Below are positions 12,188 through 25,244 of a stretch of DNA of 64,000 bases, piece by piece. How positions within the stretch are numbered: position 1 is the stretch's first letter; each line of letters begins with the position of its first letter. A program made the translations under genes and the position numbers. Under the pieces are notes generated by a model. That model was given only the letters and a program-made list of their open reading frames with translations. It ran no database searches and was not told where the DNA came from. The stretch comes from Steromphala cineraria (Eukaryota; Mollusca; Gastropoda; Trochida; Trochidae), in contig OU744725.1 in the NCBI GenBank assembly GCA_916613615.1, forward strand, positions 71,828,868 through 71,892,867, read 5' to 3'.

Positions 12188-12890
12188 AGGCTAAAACACG
12201 TCTACGGACTGACGTCGTCAAACGTCTGATGACGTCTGCGGTGATCCGTTGCCATTCGTTGTGGGGGCGTTGTTTAACATCCTAGATGTTGGATTGACGC
12301 ACAAGGCGACTTCTGACATTCCGATTGAGATAATCCCATAAATGTTCGATTGGGTTCATATCGGGTCGTGCCCAGTCGCGACTCTGCCACCGGCTAACTC
12401 GCCTGGCCATCAGTCTCTTTGTCAGGTATCAGGAACCATTCGCGGTAAGATGGAGTGGCCGGATACCATGTTGTCGCAGTGTCCGGTACACGGTCTATCG
12501 ACTGAATCTGTTTCCCAGTGCTGTAACCACTGTTCCGAAAGTGTTATAACCGGATGTACTGGTCTTCACTGGCAGAGGTCAAGGGTGGTCTGCCAATTTT
12601 GGACATTTCTGATGTCTAACCAGTTTGACGTAATAATCGATACATTAATCTGCGGCCTGTTATGCGCGGACAACCAAATGGTCTGGCGACGTCGGCGTGT
12701 GAGGCCCCTTGTAGATAATTTCCAAGGGCTCTCTCTTTCATTGACTGTCAAACATGGCATTCTTTGGTGTTCTTTTTGTTGCTATGACAATAACGTTTTA
12801 ACGTTTTATACAATTTATCTGCCCATGCAAGACTTGCTACAGTCAATAATTCCATTTTCACAAAATTACCGTTTTAACCGGAAGTGATGG
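12188..12890 (-). mobile_element. Tc1/mariner-like transposase remnant
   Basis: Minus strand reads RDWARPDMNPIEHLWDYLN and RNVRSRLVRQSN before a stop, then further transposase-like sequence to 12200. This is the PDxNPIEHLWD signature around the last catalytic residue. Frames shift upstream. It lies between spacer copies A and B. Confidence 0.78.
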
Positions 12891-13790
12891 CATGTTCCCG
12901 GTATTTTCAATCAAATACATTGTATTTGGTTTACTTGATATACAAAATCAAACGAAATGATGACAAAGTAAAATAATTATTTGGAAAAAATGTGTGTAGC
13001 GTTTCTTTTGGACACTAGTTTATTACATACGACCTGAAGACCCCAACTCCCTTTTAACTCCAGTCAGTGAATTAGCTCAAAACTTCTAACTTCAGCTTAA
13101 GCAATATGTATCTCGACTGTGAGTTAATCGATGAGATAATATCTTAACTGAATATGATATATAATTTCAGATATCACAAGTCATTAATTCAAGAAATGTG
13201 TCAGCCCAAATGAATTAAGTTTTCAGATAATAGCTTACGAATTTTTCAGAAATTAAATTTTGTCCATATATTACCCCGTCATGAAATTTGGCGTAATTAA
13301 AAAAATATAGATTCACATGCACACTGTGAATATCTTCTCAAAATGACTGCGCGACTAAACTCTTGTTGATCTATAAGTCAAATGGAGCCCGGTGTCTAGA
13401 TAACCTAGATAAGTGATAGGGGATATCAATCATAACAGTTTTATTAATCCAGCCTTGGTAATGCTTCTGTCAAGCAATGCAGTCTTTGATGCGCGTGGTG
13501 TTCCGGGATCTAAACCAATGATATTAAATGGACGAGATTAGTATCATATATTTGGAGTTATTATATGATGGACGAGTGATCTGTCTTCTGATTGGTCGAG
13601 GAAGGTGGTCACCGACAATGATCAAACCTTATGTTGACCGCGGGAAACGTCACGCGAGGTCAACATAACAATCCAATGACCTGGAGCTAAAAATAGATCG
13701 CCACTACGAGGAGCGCCGTAAAGAGTTGCTTCCGAAAAAAACTTAAAATAAGTGAATAGTTTTCAAAATAACTGAAACTTTCATAAATCA

Positions 13791-13949
13791 TATAATAAAA
13801 CAGTTGTTGACTTCAGTTATCGGTGAATCCAATGGTTTATTGACCTCGGAAACTTATGTTCACCTCGGCTGTCGCCTCGGTAAACATAACTGTTCCGAGG
13901 TCAATAAACCATTGGATTCACCTCAACTGAAGTCAATAATTGTATAATG
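13791..13949. mobile_element. Palindromic element in spacer copy B
   Basis: GACTTCAGTTATCGGTGAAT and the mirrored ATTCACCTCAACTGAAGTC arms, with CCAATGGTTTATTGACCTCG repeated inverted; absent from copy A. Confidence 0.78.
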
Positions 13950-14804
13950 TACAATGTACAATAAATCATGATCCTGAATACTGTCTTGATATATAATGAT
14001 AGCAATGATAAAATTATAAATGGAAACACACTTGCTTTCTAACCTTTATCTATTAGATTTACAGCACAAATATAATTATGTATCTCCACTCAAGGACAAA
14101 ATAAACAATGCATTATAAAATTAAAGATCGTATAACAACGTGATAATCACGTCTGAAATAGGATTACTTCATGTCTTCAACAGGTAACTTATCAAAGTGC
14201 TAACATTCAAAACAATATCTGCTCACGTTTAGAAACATATTTTTATATTTTTTTTTATGTTTTTATTCCCAAGAAGACATATTACATGTACACATCATGT
14301 CATGGCTAAATAGAAAATCACACAACAAGAAATTCACAAGCATGAATATGAGACAATTTGCATGTAAGACAAAATGTACAGATTTCAGCAGACAAGGTTG
14401 TAAAGGATTGATTTTAGGAGATCAATCAAAATCACTGTATAAAGCTATGATACTAGGGTGTGGAGGGATGACCAGAATGCACAAAACTTGGTTTGTTCAT
14501 TGTTTGAGTAAGCAATATCTGCTAACGTTTAGAAACATGATAGTTTGAATAAACCTTGTGAAATGCAACTGACAAATATGCCACACATTACACGACATAC
14601 AACCTGTCATGATTCGTTTAAATGCATAATTACGGAGATATTATTTCGAGTTTACAAAGGTATTGCTATCTTCATGTAAACTTCAATTGCCCTCCCCAAC
14701 TTTGTTTTCTAAAACACTGTAAAGAAGAGGCTTCAGGTATATTGCAGGACATACCAACTCATTCATGAAAAACTGATATAAATACACACGTGGCACCAAG
14801 GCTT

Positions 14805-15150
14805 TTAGAGGGGCCGTAGCACGTTTAGGAGGAATATAAGGTGATGTCAGGAAATGAAAATATATAATTCAAATTGAAATACAAGGTTTCTAAATTTAAT
14901 GAAGCAGTAATAAATCAAATATATAATGTTCAGCCGTTCGATTTCTTTCTTACACAAAATTAATCAAAGGTGTTCACACAGAAATGGCCGCCAATGGACT
15001 TTATGTGAATTTTTGTAATTTGTTCTCTGACTATGGATGATTGGTTTGTGTAATACGATTTTTGACTCTATCACAAAAATACATTTAAGATTAACCAGTG
15101 AACAATTGAAAATATAAAATTGTCAAAAGGACGTGCTACTGCCCCTTTAA
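14805..15150. mobile_element. GGGGCAGTAGCACG-type MITE, in spacer copy B
   Basis: Same insertion as 11073-11419 carried along by the spacer duplication: identical flanks GGCACCAAGGCTTTT and TGTCAGTCTACTAATG. Confidence 0.85.
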
Positions 15151-15220
15151 TGTCAGTCTACTAATGTATCCTGTATGGGTTGAATCCCTCGGCTGTCACA
15201 GTGGCAGGTGGTAAAGCTCT

Positions 15221-15253
15221 TCATTCAGCCTGTGGTAGAGGACTCACTCGATT
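15221..15253 (-). CDS. Paralog 2 exon 4: 10-residue cytoplasmic tail
   Basis: 33 nt after acceptor TTTTCTGTTACAG. It reads NRVSPLPQAE and TGA in phase 0. The same N-R-V-x-P start occurs in the paralog 3 tail exon, which is what identifies this very short exon. The repeated spacer (copy B) starts immediately downstream of the stop. Confidence 0.72.
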   Translation of the reverse strand, partial: NRVSPLPQAE

Positions 15254-18200
15254 CTGTAACAGAAAATATTTGTAAAAAATCGCAGATTTTGTAATGACTT
15301 GTATGAGTTTCAGCTAAAACAGAAAGCAAAACGTTGTTTGACCAACTCTTTTACAATTCAGGTATCACGCAAATATGTCCCAGAACATTCTTATAGGATC
15401 TCAACACATGACATGAAAAAACTTTGCGTATAAACTAAAACTTGAAAACAATAATATAAAGGACATCACTGTCATAACTGCAGTTATCAATCTAAAGGTT
15501 TTCATGCTGATATGTCTATTTATATCTCTAAGGCATGGTATAATAATAGTGGGAATATAAACTTCCATTTCTTACTTAACTCGACTCGTGATATCAATAA
15601 CACTACTTTCCGTGATCGATGACGTAATATTTGTAATGATGTCACTGAACAATGCAGATTCAGATTTGTTTATTCAGTAGTTCAGACCTTGAGGCCTATA
15701 GTACAATTAAAGTTGATGAATTATGTGGTACATGTGGCGGTGACATTTCTTACAATGAATACATGTTTTAAATAAATTGCAAGAGATTTAATGGCATCAA
15801 TATTTTTAGAATTTAGCAAATTATACAATATTTGTTTATCTCTTACAGGTAATGATACAAATGATAAATATCTGCTTCTTAAATGAGAGTACCTTTCACA
15901 TACAAATAATATATGGAATTCATTTTCAATTTTGCCTGAGTTACAATTTTTGCAAACACTTACATTATCATCAATTAAAATTACATTTGTTTTTCGTAAG
16001 AAATTAATTTTAAAATCATGTAAACCAATTTTAAATTTACATAGTGCCCGTCGTAAAGATTTATCATCTAAGTTCATAATATAAAACTCTGGTTCTAACA
16101 ATGATTTATGAAAAGAATAGTGTTCTAGGTATCTTGAGTTATTAATTGACATTGACCATTCCTGGAAATAAATATCTTGAAGGCGTTGCTTGAAGACAAA
16201 TAAAACCTCATTTTCATTTCCAACCTCTTGAGAAATCCATACAAAGGAAAAACCAGTTGAAAAAAGCAATTGCCTAACTTCAGAGGCCCAATTTTTTCTC
16301 CCAATGGCATCTTGCACTTTTGAAAAAAGATAGCTTTGCCTAGGGTACCTGGAGGAATCCATTCTTAATAATTTCAACCAATATTTTACAACTCTTAATC
16401 TACTTGTAACAGATAAATTACAACGACCAATTTCCCCTAATACAGCTTTATTTGATGCATACTTTCCCAAATTTAGAAAATATTTAAAGTATGTTGCATG
16501 TACTTTTTCAATGGAATGAAAGTATTTCGTACCCCAAATTTCTGAGCCATATAGAAGAATTGGCAATATTTTAGAGTCAAAAATGGTACATGCTGTTTTG
16601 AAGGTAACAAAAGGATTCTTTTTGAATAATTTATAAACACCTTTTGCAGCCTTAGAGGCTTGACAAGCTAAGCTTTTACAAGCTACAGACCAATTTAGTC
16701 TGGAAGAAAATATTAAACCCAAATATTTATAATATGTAACAATTTTAAGTTTTGTATTACCATAATACCATGTTTCATTTCCTTTTAACACACCTCCATT
16801 TCTGAACAATGCAGTAACTATGATGGCTGATTGGTTATCACATGTAACAGATGATTGGATACATTGGAAGTTTACTTCAACAGTAACACGGTTCAGTTGT
16901 CCAATCTTCAGTTTCAATAACACCTTATGATTACCTAATGTTATATTCCCAGCATATCCAACAGCAACCATAGCATGACGTCAAATGATTGAACCTATCA
17001 AACTTAACTGACATTTCAAATATTAATGTATTGATTAATTCATCGGAAAACACAATTAACCTTATCGAACCAACATGTATTGTTCATAACACTAGAGAAT
17101 GACCAACATCACCAACATTGAGTGCAAATACTTGAACCAGAACTATTACATTTAACATAGTCGGAAAATTGATCATGCCGACGTGTAACCGTGTCTTCAA
17201 AACAATTAGAATACTCACTCTGATCTTGAAGTGGTAGACGAGAATAGCGCCAATACCAACAAGCAGCAGTGCAGCGACACAGCCCACTATGATATAGGTT
17301 GTTTGTCTGCTTTTATGACTGCTTCCTCTCCCCTGCAGACTCTCTGGGGTGATGAGATCGTTCGTCACTGCTGGTGGGTGGCTCTCAGTTGTGATATCAG
17401 GGAGAGGCTTTCTGTCAGTCGTCTGGTGACTCTCGGTTGTGATATCAGTAAAAGGCTTTCTGTCAGTCGTCTGGGGACTTTCGGTTGTGATATCAGTAAA
17501 AGGCTTTCTGTCAGTCGTCCAGTGACTTTCAGTTGTGATGTCAGTAATATACGTATTGTCAGTTCTCTGGTCAGCTTCAGTTGTGGTGTCAGTAAACGAC
17601 TGGCTGTCTGTTATCTGGTCACTCCCAGTTGTGATGTCAGTAAAAGGATTGATGTCAGTCGTCCGGTGACTCTCAGTTGTGATGTCAACAGGCTTAATGT
17701 CTGTCGTCTTGTGATTTTTAGTTGAGATGTGAATAGGCCTAATGCCTGTCGTCTGGTGACTTTCAGTTGTGATTTGAGTAATAGGATTGATGTCAGTCGT
17801 ATGGTGACTTTCAGTTGTGATGTCAGTAAAAGGCTTAATGTCAGTCGTCTGGTGACTTTCAGTTGTGATGTCAGTCGTCTGGTGACTCTCAGTTGTGATG
17901 TCAGTAAAATGCCTTATGTCTGTCATCTGGCGATTCTCAGTTATGATGTGAGTAGTAGGATTGATGTCAGTCTTCTGGTGACTTTCAGCTGTGTTGTCAG
18001 TAAAAGACTGGCTGTCAGTCGCCTGGTGACTTTCAGTTGTGATGTCAGTCTTCTGGTGACTTTCAGTTGTGATGTCACGATCAGTCATAGACTTGTCGCC
18101 TTTCACTTTGTTAGGCACAAAGGTGCTGTCAGGCACCGGATTGCGTTCTTTCGTCTTGTGATTTTCAGTTGTGATGTCAGTCATACGTCTGTTGCCTTTT

Positions 18201-21200
18201 GTTTGGCGACTTTCAGTGGTGGTGTCAATTAGTTGCTTGGTACCTTCCAAATGATTACTTTCAGTGGTGGTTGCACGATCGGTCACTGTGTTGTCTTTCA
18301 AATAGTAACTTTCAGTAATGGTGTCAGTTACAGTCAACATTACGGCTTTCACTGACAACATGTTATTAACTTGAGTCGTGGAAGGTCTGATAAACTGCAA
18401 TGGTGATGTAAAACCTTGAGTTCTCAAAGACACCGTTGAACGTGACATTGTAACACTAACTGTTGACGACGTTGTTGACCCTTTCTTGGCAGACATGTTT
18501 TCCGATGTTGTTAGTACCGGTGTTCTTGACATTGCTGTTGAATATATTATACCATGTGTTTTGATAACAGATGTGGATGATGATGAAGTTGGTAATAGGA
18601 ACAGTGAGGGTGATGTTGAAGGTGATGATTTTATATATGCACCACCTGTTAAATACAAAGGCCATACAAAGTGACACATAATTGAAGTTGATTTTAAATT
18701 TAAAGATTATGATAATGTTTAATCGTTTATGATTCAATAACATTGAAACAATACCTTCGGTTGTAGTTTAGAAGCATACGTTATCTTTGTGTCTAATGTA
18801 AATAAAATCATCAAGGTTCATCTAGGAATGATGTAAGTTTTATTACCTACGCGGGCAGTAATATCGGGTTCATATTTTTCATATGATGCCCTAAGGCACC
18901 GTATCATTTTTTCGTTGTGACATCATATAGTACAATATACAATGATTTGACGTCACGGTTCGCCTATGACGTCGCGTTCTATAGGACTGGCGGCGGCTTG
19001 TACGCATATGCTAAGAAGTAATATTACAGTATTTTCTTAACTTCGCGACTTCGGTAATAAAGAGATGTTGTAAGCGTGCCCATGGAATACTAAACTATTG
19101 CGGCAAAGAAAGTATAGGTCGGGTTTGAAGAGAAATACAGAAAAGAAAACAAATCATGTAAGTATCGATTGGTTTATACAAAACAATGGTTCCAGATCAT
19201 CCATAACGCAATTTATGAAAAGCATACATCTTACATGTGATTTTGAGGCGCTCATTAAACAGTGGTGGGGTAAAGAAATCGTACTTTTCAGCGATATCAG
19301 AATCGATATGTTTGATTGTAAAATTTCCCAAACGTTACACCATGGGTTTTAGTGGCTTGTATGTCCACTTTTCGCATTGGTGAAAGAAGTGATACGTCTC
19401 TTCTCTTCATAGATGACGTCATACGTCTGATGACGTCAGTTGACATTTTTGCAATTCGCGTCTTAAAGGCATTTCCATGTCATTTATCGTCAAAGGCGGC
19501 CGCTGATATTTCCTTATTTGTCTGTCAAAATAGTCATATAATTGCTCTATTGGGGAACAGACTGGCCATGGCAGAACGTGAATATCTGGACGCCTATTGC
19601 AGTCTCTCACGTCGATGTTTGGCGATCAAGAACAATCCTCTGAAGGCACGGTAAGGTCTATTAACTTGCAGATTAATACTGCGCATTGACTGATGCGAGT
19701 CCTGGAGCTGTTGCTGTCGTTTACACCGCAGTTAAGAATCGGTTAGTCAAGTGAATGCGTCGTATGTAGTAAATAATAACCCGGTACCGAGGGGTTATGG
19801 AAAATAACCTCGCGAGGGCGTAGCCCGAGCAGAGGTTATTTCCATAACCCGAGGCAAACGGGTTATTATTTGACTTACACTCCCGCGGAAGACTCCAGCA
19901 ACGGTTTCAACTTACTTTGTTTATATACAGTTAATTCAAGAACGTTTTACTGATATCATTCGCGGGTTTATCATTTTTTTATAAGAAAAAATACTTAAAA
20001 TAACCTCAGATTAGGGTTTTAGAAATAAACGATTGATTTCTTACAATAAAATTTTTTTATAACGGTGTTTCAACTAAATTAGTTTACATAAAAAATACTT
20101 GAAAAACGTTTAAGTGATCCATTTTGAGGGTTTGGTATGTCTTGATAAGAATACTATTTTAGACTACTTACAATACCCCCTGCTTAGGGTTTTAGAACTA
20201 TAAATTGATTCCTTACATTTAAAGCTATTTAATTGCAATTATTATATATATTTATAAGGGAAAATAAAAAAACAAACATGACGCACAAAAATTTACATCA
20301 ACTGGCATGGATCCTCGGTAGCTCGGTAGGTAAGAGCGCTGCTTAACAACATAGAGGTCCCTGGTTCGAAGCCCACTTTCTTTGTTCATAAATCTTAACT
20401 TTCTTGTTTGATTAAAAATCAAGATTTTACAAGTCCAAATGTTTGCGATTGTTTACAATCTAATAACCAACCTACGTGGATGGAGCTCACGGCATATGAC
20501 ATTCAACTAAAATAAAGGCAATAACTTCCCAAGAGGTGTAAAGGGTAAATACCTATAAGAAGGTAGTTACGAGTTAAAACCAATTGAAAAAAGAAGGGAT
20601 ATAACCGCCCCAAGGGGTGTAAGTGTAGATCTTGCACGCAGTCTTCCGGTTCTTGGCTTGTCCTCGGTCCTGCCTGTTTGTTGGTGTCGTTCCAAAAGTC
20701 TGGCCACCGTTAGACTTGTGTCGTGCACAAGAGCCTTCTCGCAATCTGGACCTGTGTTACCCCAAATTCTCGAATACTTACAGCTCGCTCTGGCTTCCCC
20801 TTTGTTAGTCTTGGCAGTTTTTTGTGTGTTTTCACCAGATATGTTTCCAACCTCATGTACGGGTATATCTTTACTCTTCTTCAGTAGTTGCATAAATAAA
20901 TTATGGTTTGAAACGCGTTTTATCATTTTGGACGCGAGTCACGGCATCATGAATAACGATCAGTTTCATCAGTTACTACTGATCACTATCATATCCTACT
21001 CAGACAATGATTTTGTGCCAAAATTTGGTTCACCCTTTATAAACGTTTTCCAAAAAAAATTATTATTCGAACCTATACTTTCTTTTGCCGCGTAGCTTAT
21101 GTTTACGACACTCGTGCCTGAATGTCAGTATATCCGTCACTCTCGCTCGGAAAATACTAAATGTAAGCACTCAGATGACAGAAATATGTTGTTATTACCG

Positions 21201-21977
21201 TTTGAACATTTGTAATTAAACGCCATCAAGTCTGCATCTGGAAATTGGCTCTGCAGATAGTGTCCAATATTTGGTATTAGGCACCTGGGACGGAGCTGGT
21301 GACACAGTTTGATGATTGCGAATATTCTTCCAATTGTGTCGACACCAGTTGGCCAATAGATTGTTTTCATTAAGGTGTCCTGCTCGTCCGGGTGACAGCA
21401 CTGACCCTGATTGTAGCCTTCCCTGCACCTTTGGTTAGTTTTGATGAGGCCGATTGAAGTTATGATAACATTACCAGTTGGACAGGTTAAGGTGGTCGCT
21501 CGTTGTTGAGCACAGAGGAAAGCTTGGAAATTTGTAGACGTTGTTCCTGAATTGAAGTCATTATGAATACGTTGAACTGTATATGTGAGAATATATGTAT
21601 GTTCCCATAGGTACCATTGAAAATTAAAATTTAAGGTTTTACTGTTGAATGGGTAAACAATTTGCAGCTGAAGTGTGAACTTACAGATCTCATGCAGTAA
21701 TAATGCTGCACATGCATGTATCATTTAAATAATTTTAATGATATATATTGAATTATATGTTCATAGCTATCGTAAAATAATTAATATTTAATTATACGAT
21801 TATCGTTAAAAAGCAATATTATATGATATGCAAACATTTAAGCCGAGGTAGACTTTTAAATAGCAATATGTGCAAAACAGATTATTCAATAGAAAAAATT
21901 AAAAGATATAAACGAATTGACCTACCTGTTATGAACAAAGCAAGAAAAATGGAAACCACTGCTTTCCTAAAATACAT
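15221..21977 (-). CDS. Mucin-lectin membrane protein, paralog 2 (4 exons)
   Basis: Joined exons: 21977-21926, 21546-21199, 18645-17219, 15253-15221, 619 residues, phases 1, 1, 0. The signal peptide is MYFRKAVVSIFLALFIT. Residues ~22-133 form the Cys-rich SUEL-like domain, clearly related to paralog 1. Residues ~135-575 are a mucin stalk, largely irregular copies of DITTESHQTTDIKPFT. The helix is GCVAALLLVGIGAILVY, then HFKIR, then the tail NRVSPLPQAE. The membrane region is almost identical to paralog 3. The intron before the tail (17218-15254) contains a LINE fragment in the same orientation. The first intron boundary and all phases fit the family plan. Cell-surface location follows from leader plus helix; ligand unknown. 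Confidence 0.8.
15655..16830 (-). mobile_element. LINE ORF2 fragment inside paralog 2 intron 3
   Basis: The frame is open from 16971 to 15721. From about 16800 it reads as RT thumb and connection: YYKYLGLIFSSRLNW, FDSKILPILLYGSEIWG, then VCKNCNSGKIENEFHILFVC (Cys/His finger). 5'-truncated, same orientation as the host gene. Nearly intact over 350 codons, hence a relatively young insertion. Confidence 0.82.
17219..18645 (-). CDS. Paralog 2 exon 3: mucin stalk and transmembrane helix
   Basis: 1427 nt, acceptor TTTGTATTTAACAG, donor GTGAGT, phase 1 to 0. The distal half (about 18230-17380) is a degenerate ~48-nt repeat giving TDITTESHQ-type units with many one-off changes. That is a more decayed array than the matching 54-nt one in paralog 3. 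Confidence 0.82.
17380..18230 (-). repeat. Degenerate ~48-nt coding repeat in paralog 2 stalk
   Basis: Repeated GTGACTTTCAGTTGTGATGT blocks at irregular spacing. Same core (DITTESHQ) as the paralog 3 proximal array but much more diverged. Confidence 0.85.
19400..19620 (-). mobile_element. Tc1-like transposase C-terminal remnant
   Basis: Minus frame reads WPVCSPIEQLYDYFDRQIRK and RPPLTINDMEMPLRRE, matching the SPDLNPIEHLWDxLxRxVR block and downstream helix. Only about 60 codons remain. Confidence 0.7.
19769..19874. mobile_element. Short palindrome
   Basis: AATAATAACCCGG and CGGGTTATTATTTGAC arms with GGTTATGGAAAATAACCTC mirrored inside. Confidence 0.7.
20316..20378 (+). repeat. tRNA-like sequence (SINE head)
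   Basis: TAGCTCGGTAGGTAAGAGCG followed by GAGGTCCCTGGTTCGAAGCC. The acceptor stem is not paired. Confidence 0.6.
20590..20790 (-). mobile_element. Tc1-like transposase N-terminal remnant
   Basis: Minus frame reads LTVARLLERHQQTGRTEDKP and RTGRLRA, the helix-turn-helix and GRPR-like segment. It may belong to the same old insertion as 19400-19620, now separated by later elements. Confidence 0.7.
21199..21546 (-). CDS. Paralog 2 exon 2: Cys-rich SUEL-like domain
   Basis: 348 nt, acceptor CTTCAATTCAG, donor GTAATA, phase 1-1. It encodes GTTSTNFQAFLCAQQ through FNYKCSNG with eight cysteines, including a QCC pair. It has one cysteine fewer than paralog 1, at the position of RICL there (TIYW here). 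Confidence 0.8.
21926..21977 (-). CDS. Paralog 2 exon 1: signal peptide
   Basis: 52 nt, donor GTAGGT, phase 1. Length and sequence match exon 1 of paralog 1. Confidence 0.8.
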
Positions 21978-22059
21978 GGTCTTATTGTTTTAAAGGAATT
22001 CTTCACATTTTATCCCCAGTGTCTTCAACAATTAAAACTCGATTCTCGCTGTGCGTTTA

Positions 22060-24689
22060 TCTTTAAACAGGAGGTTGTAATCGTCAGCTTGACAGCAACA
22101 TCCTGATCTAATCACGGGAACAGTTAATGCCATTTTGTGTGATATATCAATCAATTTGATCGACATGTGATAATCATGCTGAAGTACACAGTCTCTCCTG
22201 TGTTGGTTATCTAAAGGGTATTTAATATTCCATTATGTTTGTTTAAGGCAAAAGCTGTTTTAGAATGATATGTGTTTTGAAGCAATCAATTTTCGAGCAA
22301 TTGCAAATAAAGCAAGTTACAAAAGATAAATAACAAACCTATCTATAAGTTGTTTGCGAGTGATATAACCAACACTTGGGAAAGACTTTTGATATAAATA
22401 CATTTTTAATTTTTAATGAAATATTTAGAGAGCTCTGTCAAGTTATTAAACTTTGCTGACAGCAACTTGAAATATTTAAAGACCCATTTCAAACTGCAAT
22501 ATTTAAAAAAAGTATTTCTATTGTATTTGTTGTATTGTTAGCAATATTTTGCGACCAACCATGAAAAGTTCGGATCAAAATGAAATCATTAATTAAAAAG
22601 GGGACAGTTAAACAAAATGACCGAAACGTAAGCCCCGGCATGTCGACATGAAGGCGAATCAAGTGTGGCCATGTCACAATTTCCAGTTTCTAAGTATACG
22701 CTTGAAAGCCGCCTTTGTCGCGCACGAATAGATTTCTTTTCTTTTTTTTTCCTAATCAGGCACTTAGTTGGCGCCCAAGCTGATACTCATCGGTAAGTGC
22801 GTGCAGGACAGTTCTTTAGGGCAGGCAAAGTTGCCGATCCTCTGGCAGGATTCGATACAAAGCCTAACGCTCTTACCACTGCGCCTTCCCGCCCCTCAAG
22901 TCTAAAGGAATGTAAGTTCGAGTGGGTGCTTGGTGACAATCATTTCTTATTCGCGAATACTGCTGAAGTGGCGGACACTAAAATTCAAGATATATGACGT
23001 TTTGTTAGAAAAGCTTTGTATTGTGTACCTCTGATACACTAGCTGATTCATAGGGGACGGCTGATCAATTGTCAATCTAGGAATGGCTGAAATATTTCCA
23101 AAGCAGAGCTAAAATGATAACTAAAATGATAAATGCAGTCACTCCAAAATTTTGCTTTCATCATCGTCTTGAGAGGTTTATCATTGGTATGCTATCATGG
23201 TAAAAATGATATTGACCTAGCTGACTATACGTGGTTTTTGGGGGCTTCAAAACATATTGTGAATGTATGTGCTGTCTCACAGTAGCAACTTTATTTGGGG
23301 ATTGGGGCACACAGAACAGTAATGTTTGTTTGTAAGAATGAAACATATGTTGTTCATTTGACGGCTGAAGCGTATGATTGTCAGTTTCGGAATATGGCGA
23401 TGCACGTATGAACCCATTTGAATCGTGGCCTAAGGTTTTATCCCATATCCGATGAGTTGGCACCAATGGTATTATTTTGATAGTTAAATGTTGGAAATAT
23501 ATGTAAATAGTGAGAAAAGGCAGTTTTTAATTTTGTGAAGTCATACATGAATTAAGGTGGAGAATGCATTCGGTGTCGTCTATTCGTGAACATTTTCACC
23601 ATACATGTACCACTCCACCTCATGCATTCTCCATTACTTAGTACATATACTTGATTGGTGATTAAATCATTATGTGACTGACGTTCACGTACCTGTATAT
23701 ATAGATGGCATTGGCTGTATATCTCCCACATCACATCTCACATTTTACAAAATTGAAATTGCATGAATGACAAAAAGAACCATTTTTTATAGACTTTATT
23801 ACAGCATATTATATGATCACACAGGTTATTAATTCGTAAATGAATTTGACATATATACATCCGTGAATGAATAAACTTAAAAATTAAAAATCCCTCAATA
23901 TTTACAACTAGGAGTAAAACAACTAACATGTATATTTGCAATTTTAGGTATCACCGGCTAATAACTCTATGGGTATCGGAATAATTAATTAATTAATTAA
24001 TTAAGCAATATACTAGGGTTCTTTACTACACGATGAATTTGTTAAACAGATCATATAATTTCTAAATGAAATGAGGGTATATGGACAGTTTCCTATTTCT
24101 TTGGGGGAGAATATTCAATTGCCGAATTGTCCGGAAAAAGGGAAATTGAAGATTTTCCGAATTTCTAAGATTATAGTTCTTGTCATTCAAAATTTTCTCT
24201 GGCAATTACTCATTCAGATAATTTGGTGTTATATGATTAAAGATCTGAAAGTGCAAACATAAGTTTCGTTTCGATCTACGATCTGTAACTAGTCTTGCAG
24301 CTCCACTTGTTGTCTTTCCAATGTCTGATTGTTCTTATGTGCACAATCCCAGACTTATAATTAATACGCACATTTAAAAGTCGGCCTTTAAACCCATTAT
24401 TAATCATATATACAACGTCTTTCTATTCAAGAGATTTCCTTTAATATGTTGTTGATGTGAAACGCTCATTTGCCGTCAAAAGAGAATGTTAGTCAAATAT
24501 ATTTATAACTTTTCACTTTATTCATTAATTCATTGTCAAATTAGAACTCAATTATATTGATTTCCTTTTTCGTGTGAATATTACAGACTCTCTTTGCCGG
24601 GGTTATACAAGATAAGCCAATATTTTGCCCAAGTATTTAGTTAAGGAAGCTTTGACATGGTGAGATCTTAAGCATTTCTACTGGCTTTA
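22060..24689. other. Intergenic region between paralogs 2 and 3
   Basis: Upstream of the paralog 2 ATG. Apart from the SINE at 22752 and a short (AATT)n run near 23985 there is no recognisable gene. Confidence 0.55.
22752..22897 (-). repeat. tRNA-derived SINE, minus strand
   Basis: On the minus strand AGGCGCAGTGGTAAGAGCGT then GTATCGAATCCTGCC: boxes A and B without full cloverleaf. Confidence 0.55.
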
Positions 24690-24768
24690 GCTGGAGGGAT
24701 ATCTTTGGCCAAACAGGTAGAGTGTAGGACTCGGAGGTCCCGGGTTCCAATCCCGCTGGAAATAAAAA
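24690..24768 (+). repeat. tRNA-derived SINE head
   Basis: TTGGCCAAACAGGTAGAGTG and GGTCCCGGGTTCCAATCCCG resemble box A and box B. The anticodon arm is shortened and the acceptor stem is absent. Confidence 0.6.
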
Positions 24769-25244
24769 TATTGAATTTTCTTTCCTGCTATATCAGCTTC
24801 CAATATATCACACTCTTTGAATATTAAACCAAGTTGGGTGTCATCAGCAAAGAGTCATGTCATACAATCAAGTTCCTCAGCTTCATCATTTACATAAACA
24901 ATGGAAAGAAAAGGACCGAGCACTGACCCCTGTGGAACACCGGCATCTAATGTTCGCAGCTTGGATAACGCTCCATTCACAAATACCCACAGCAACATGT
25001 TTGGGTTGTGTTATAATCAGGATATGCATGTATAACATTATAAGCATAAATTGGAATGAATCCCTTGAGTTTCGTTTCCACCATAAAAAAGATCCACAAA
25101 GATGACAGTAATTTTGTACCACAATCAGGCTGCTGATCAGTTCTTGTAGTGCACCTTTGAAGGCCTTTGGATGTCTTAAATAGACACATGCAATAATGCG
25201 TCCTTCCAGTGGTTCTGACTCACGGTTGTTAATAACGTTTGTGT

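Larger units (their letters stand above)
13018..15220. repeat. Duplicated spacer, copy B (3' flank of paralog 2)
   Basis: Second copy of the spacer at 9397-11496. It ends exactly at the stop codon of the paralog 2 tail exon. It carries a private palindromic insert (13560-13949) and lacks the insert at 10370-10770. Confidence 0.85.
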
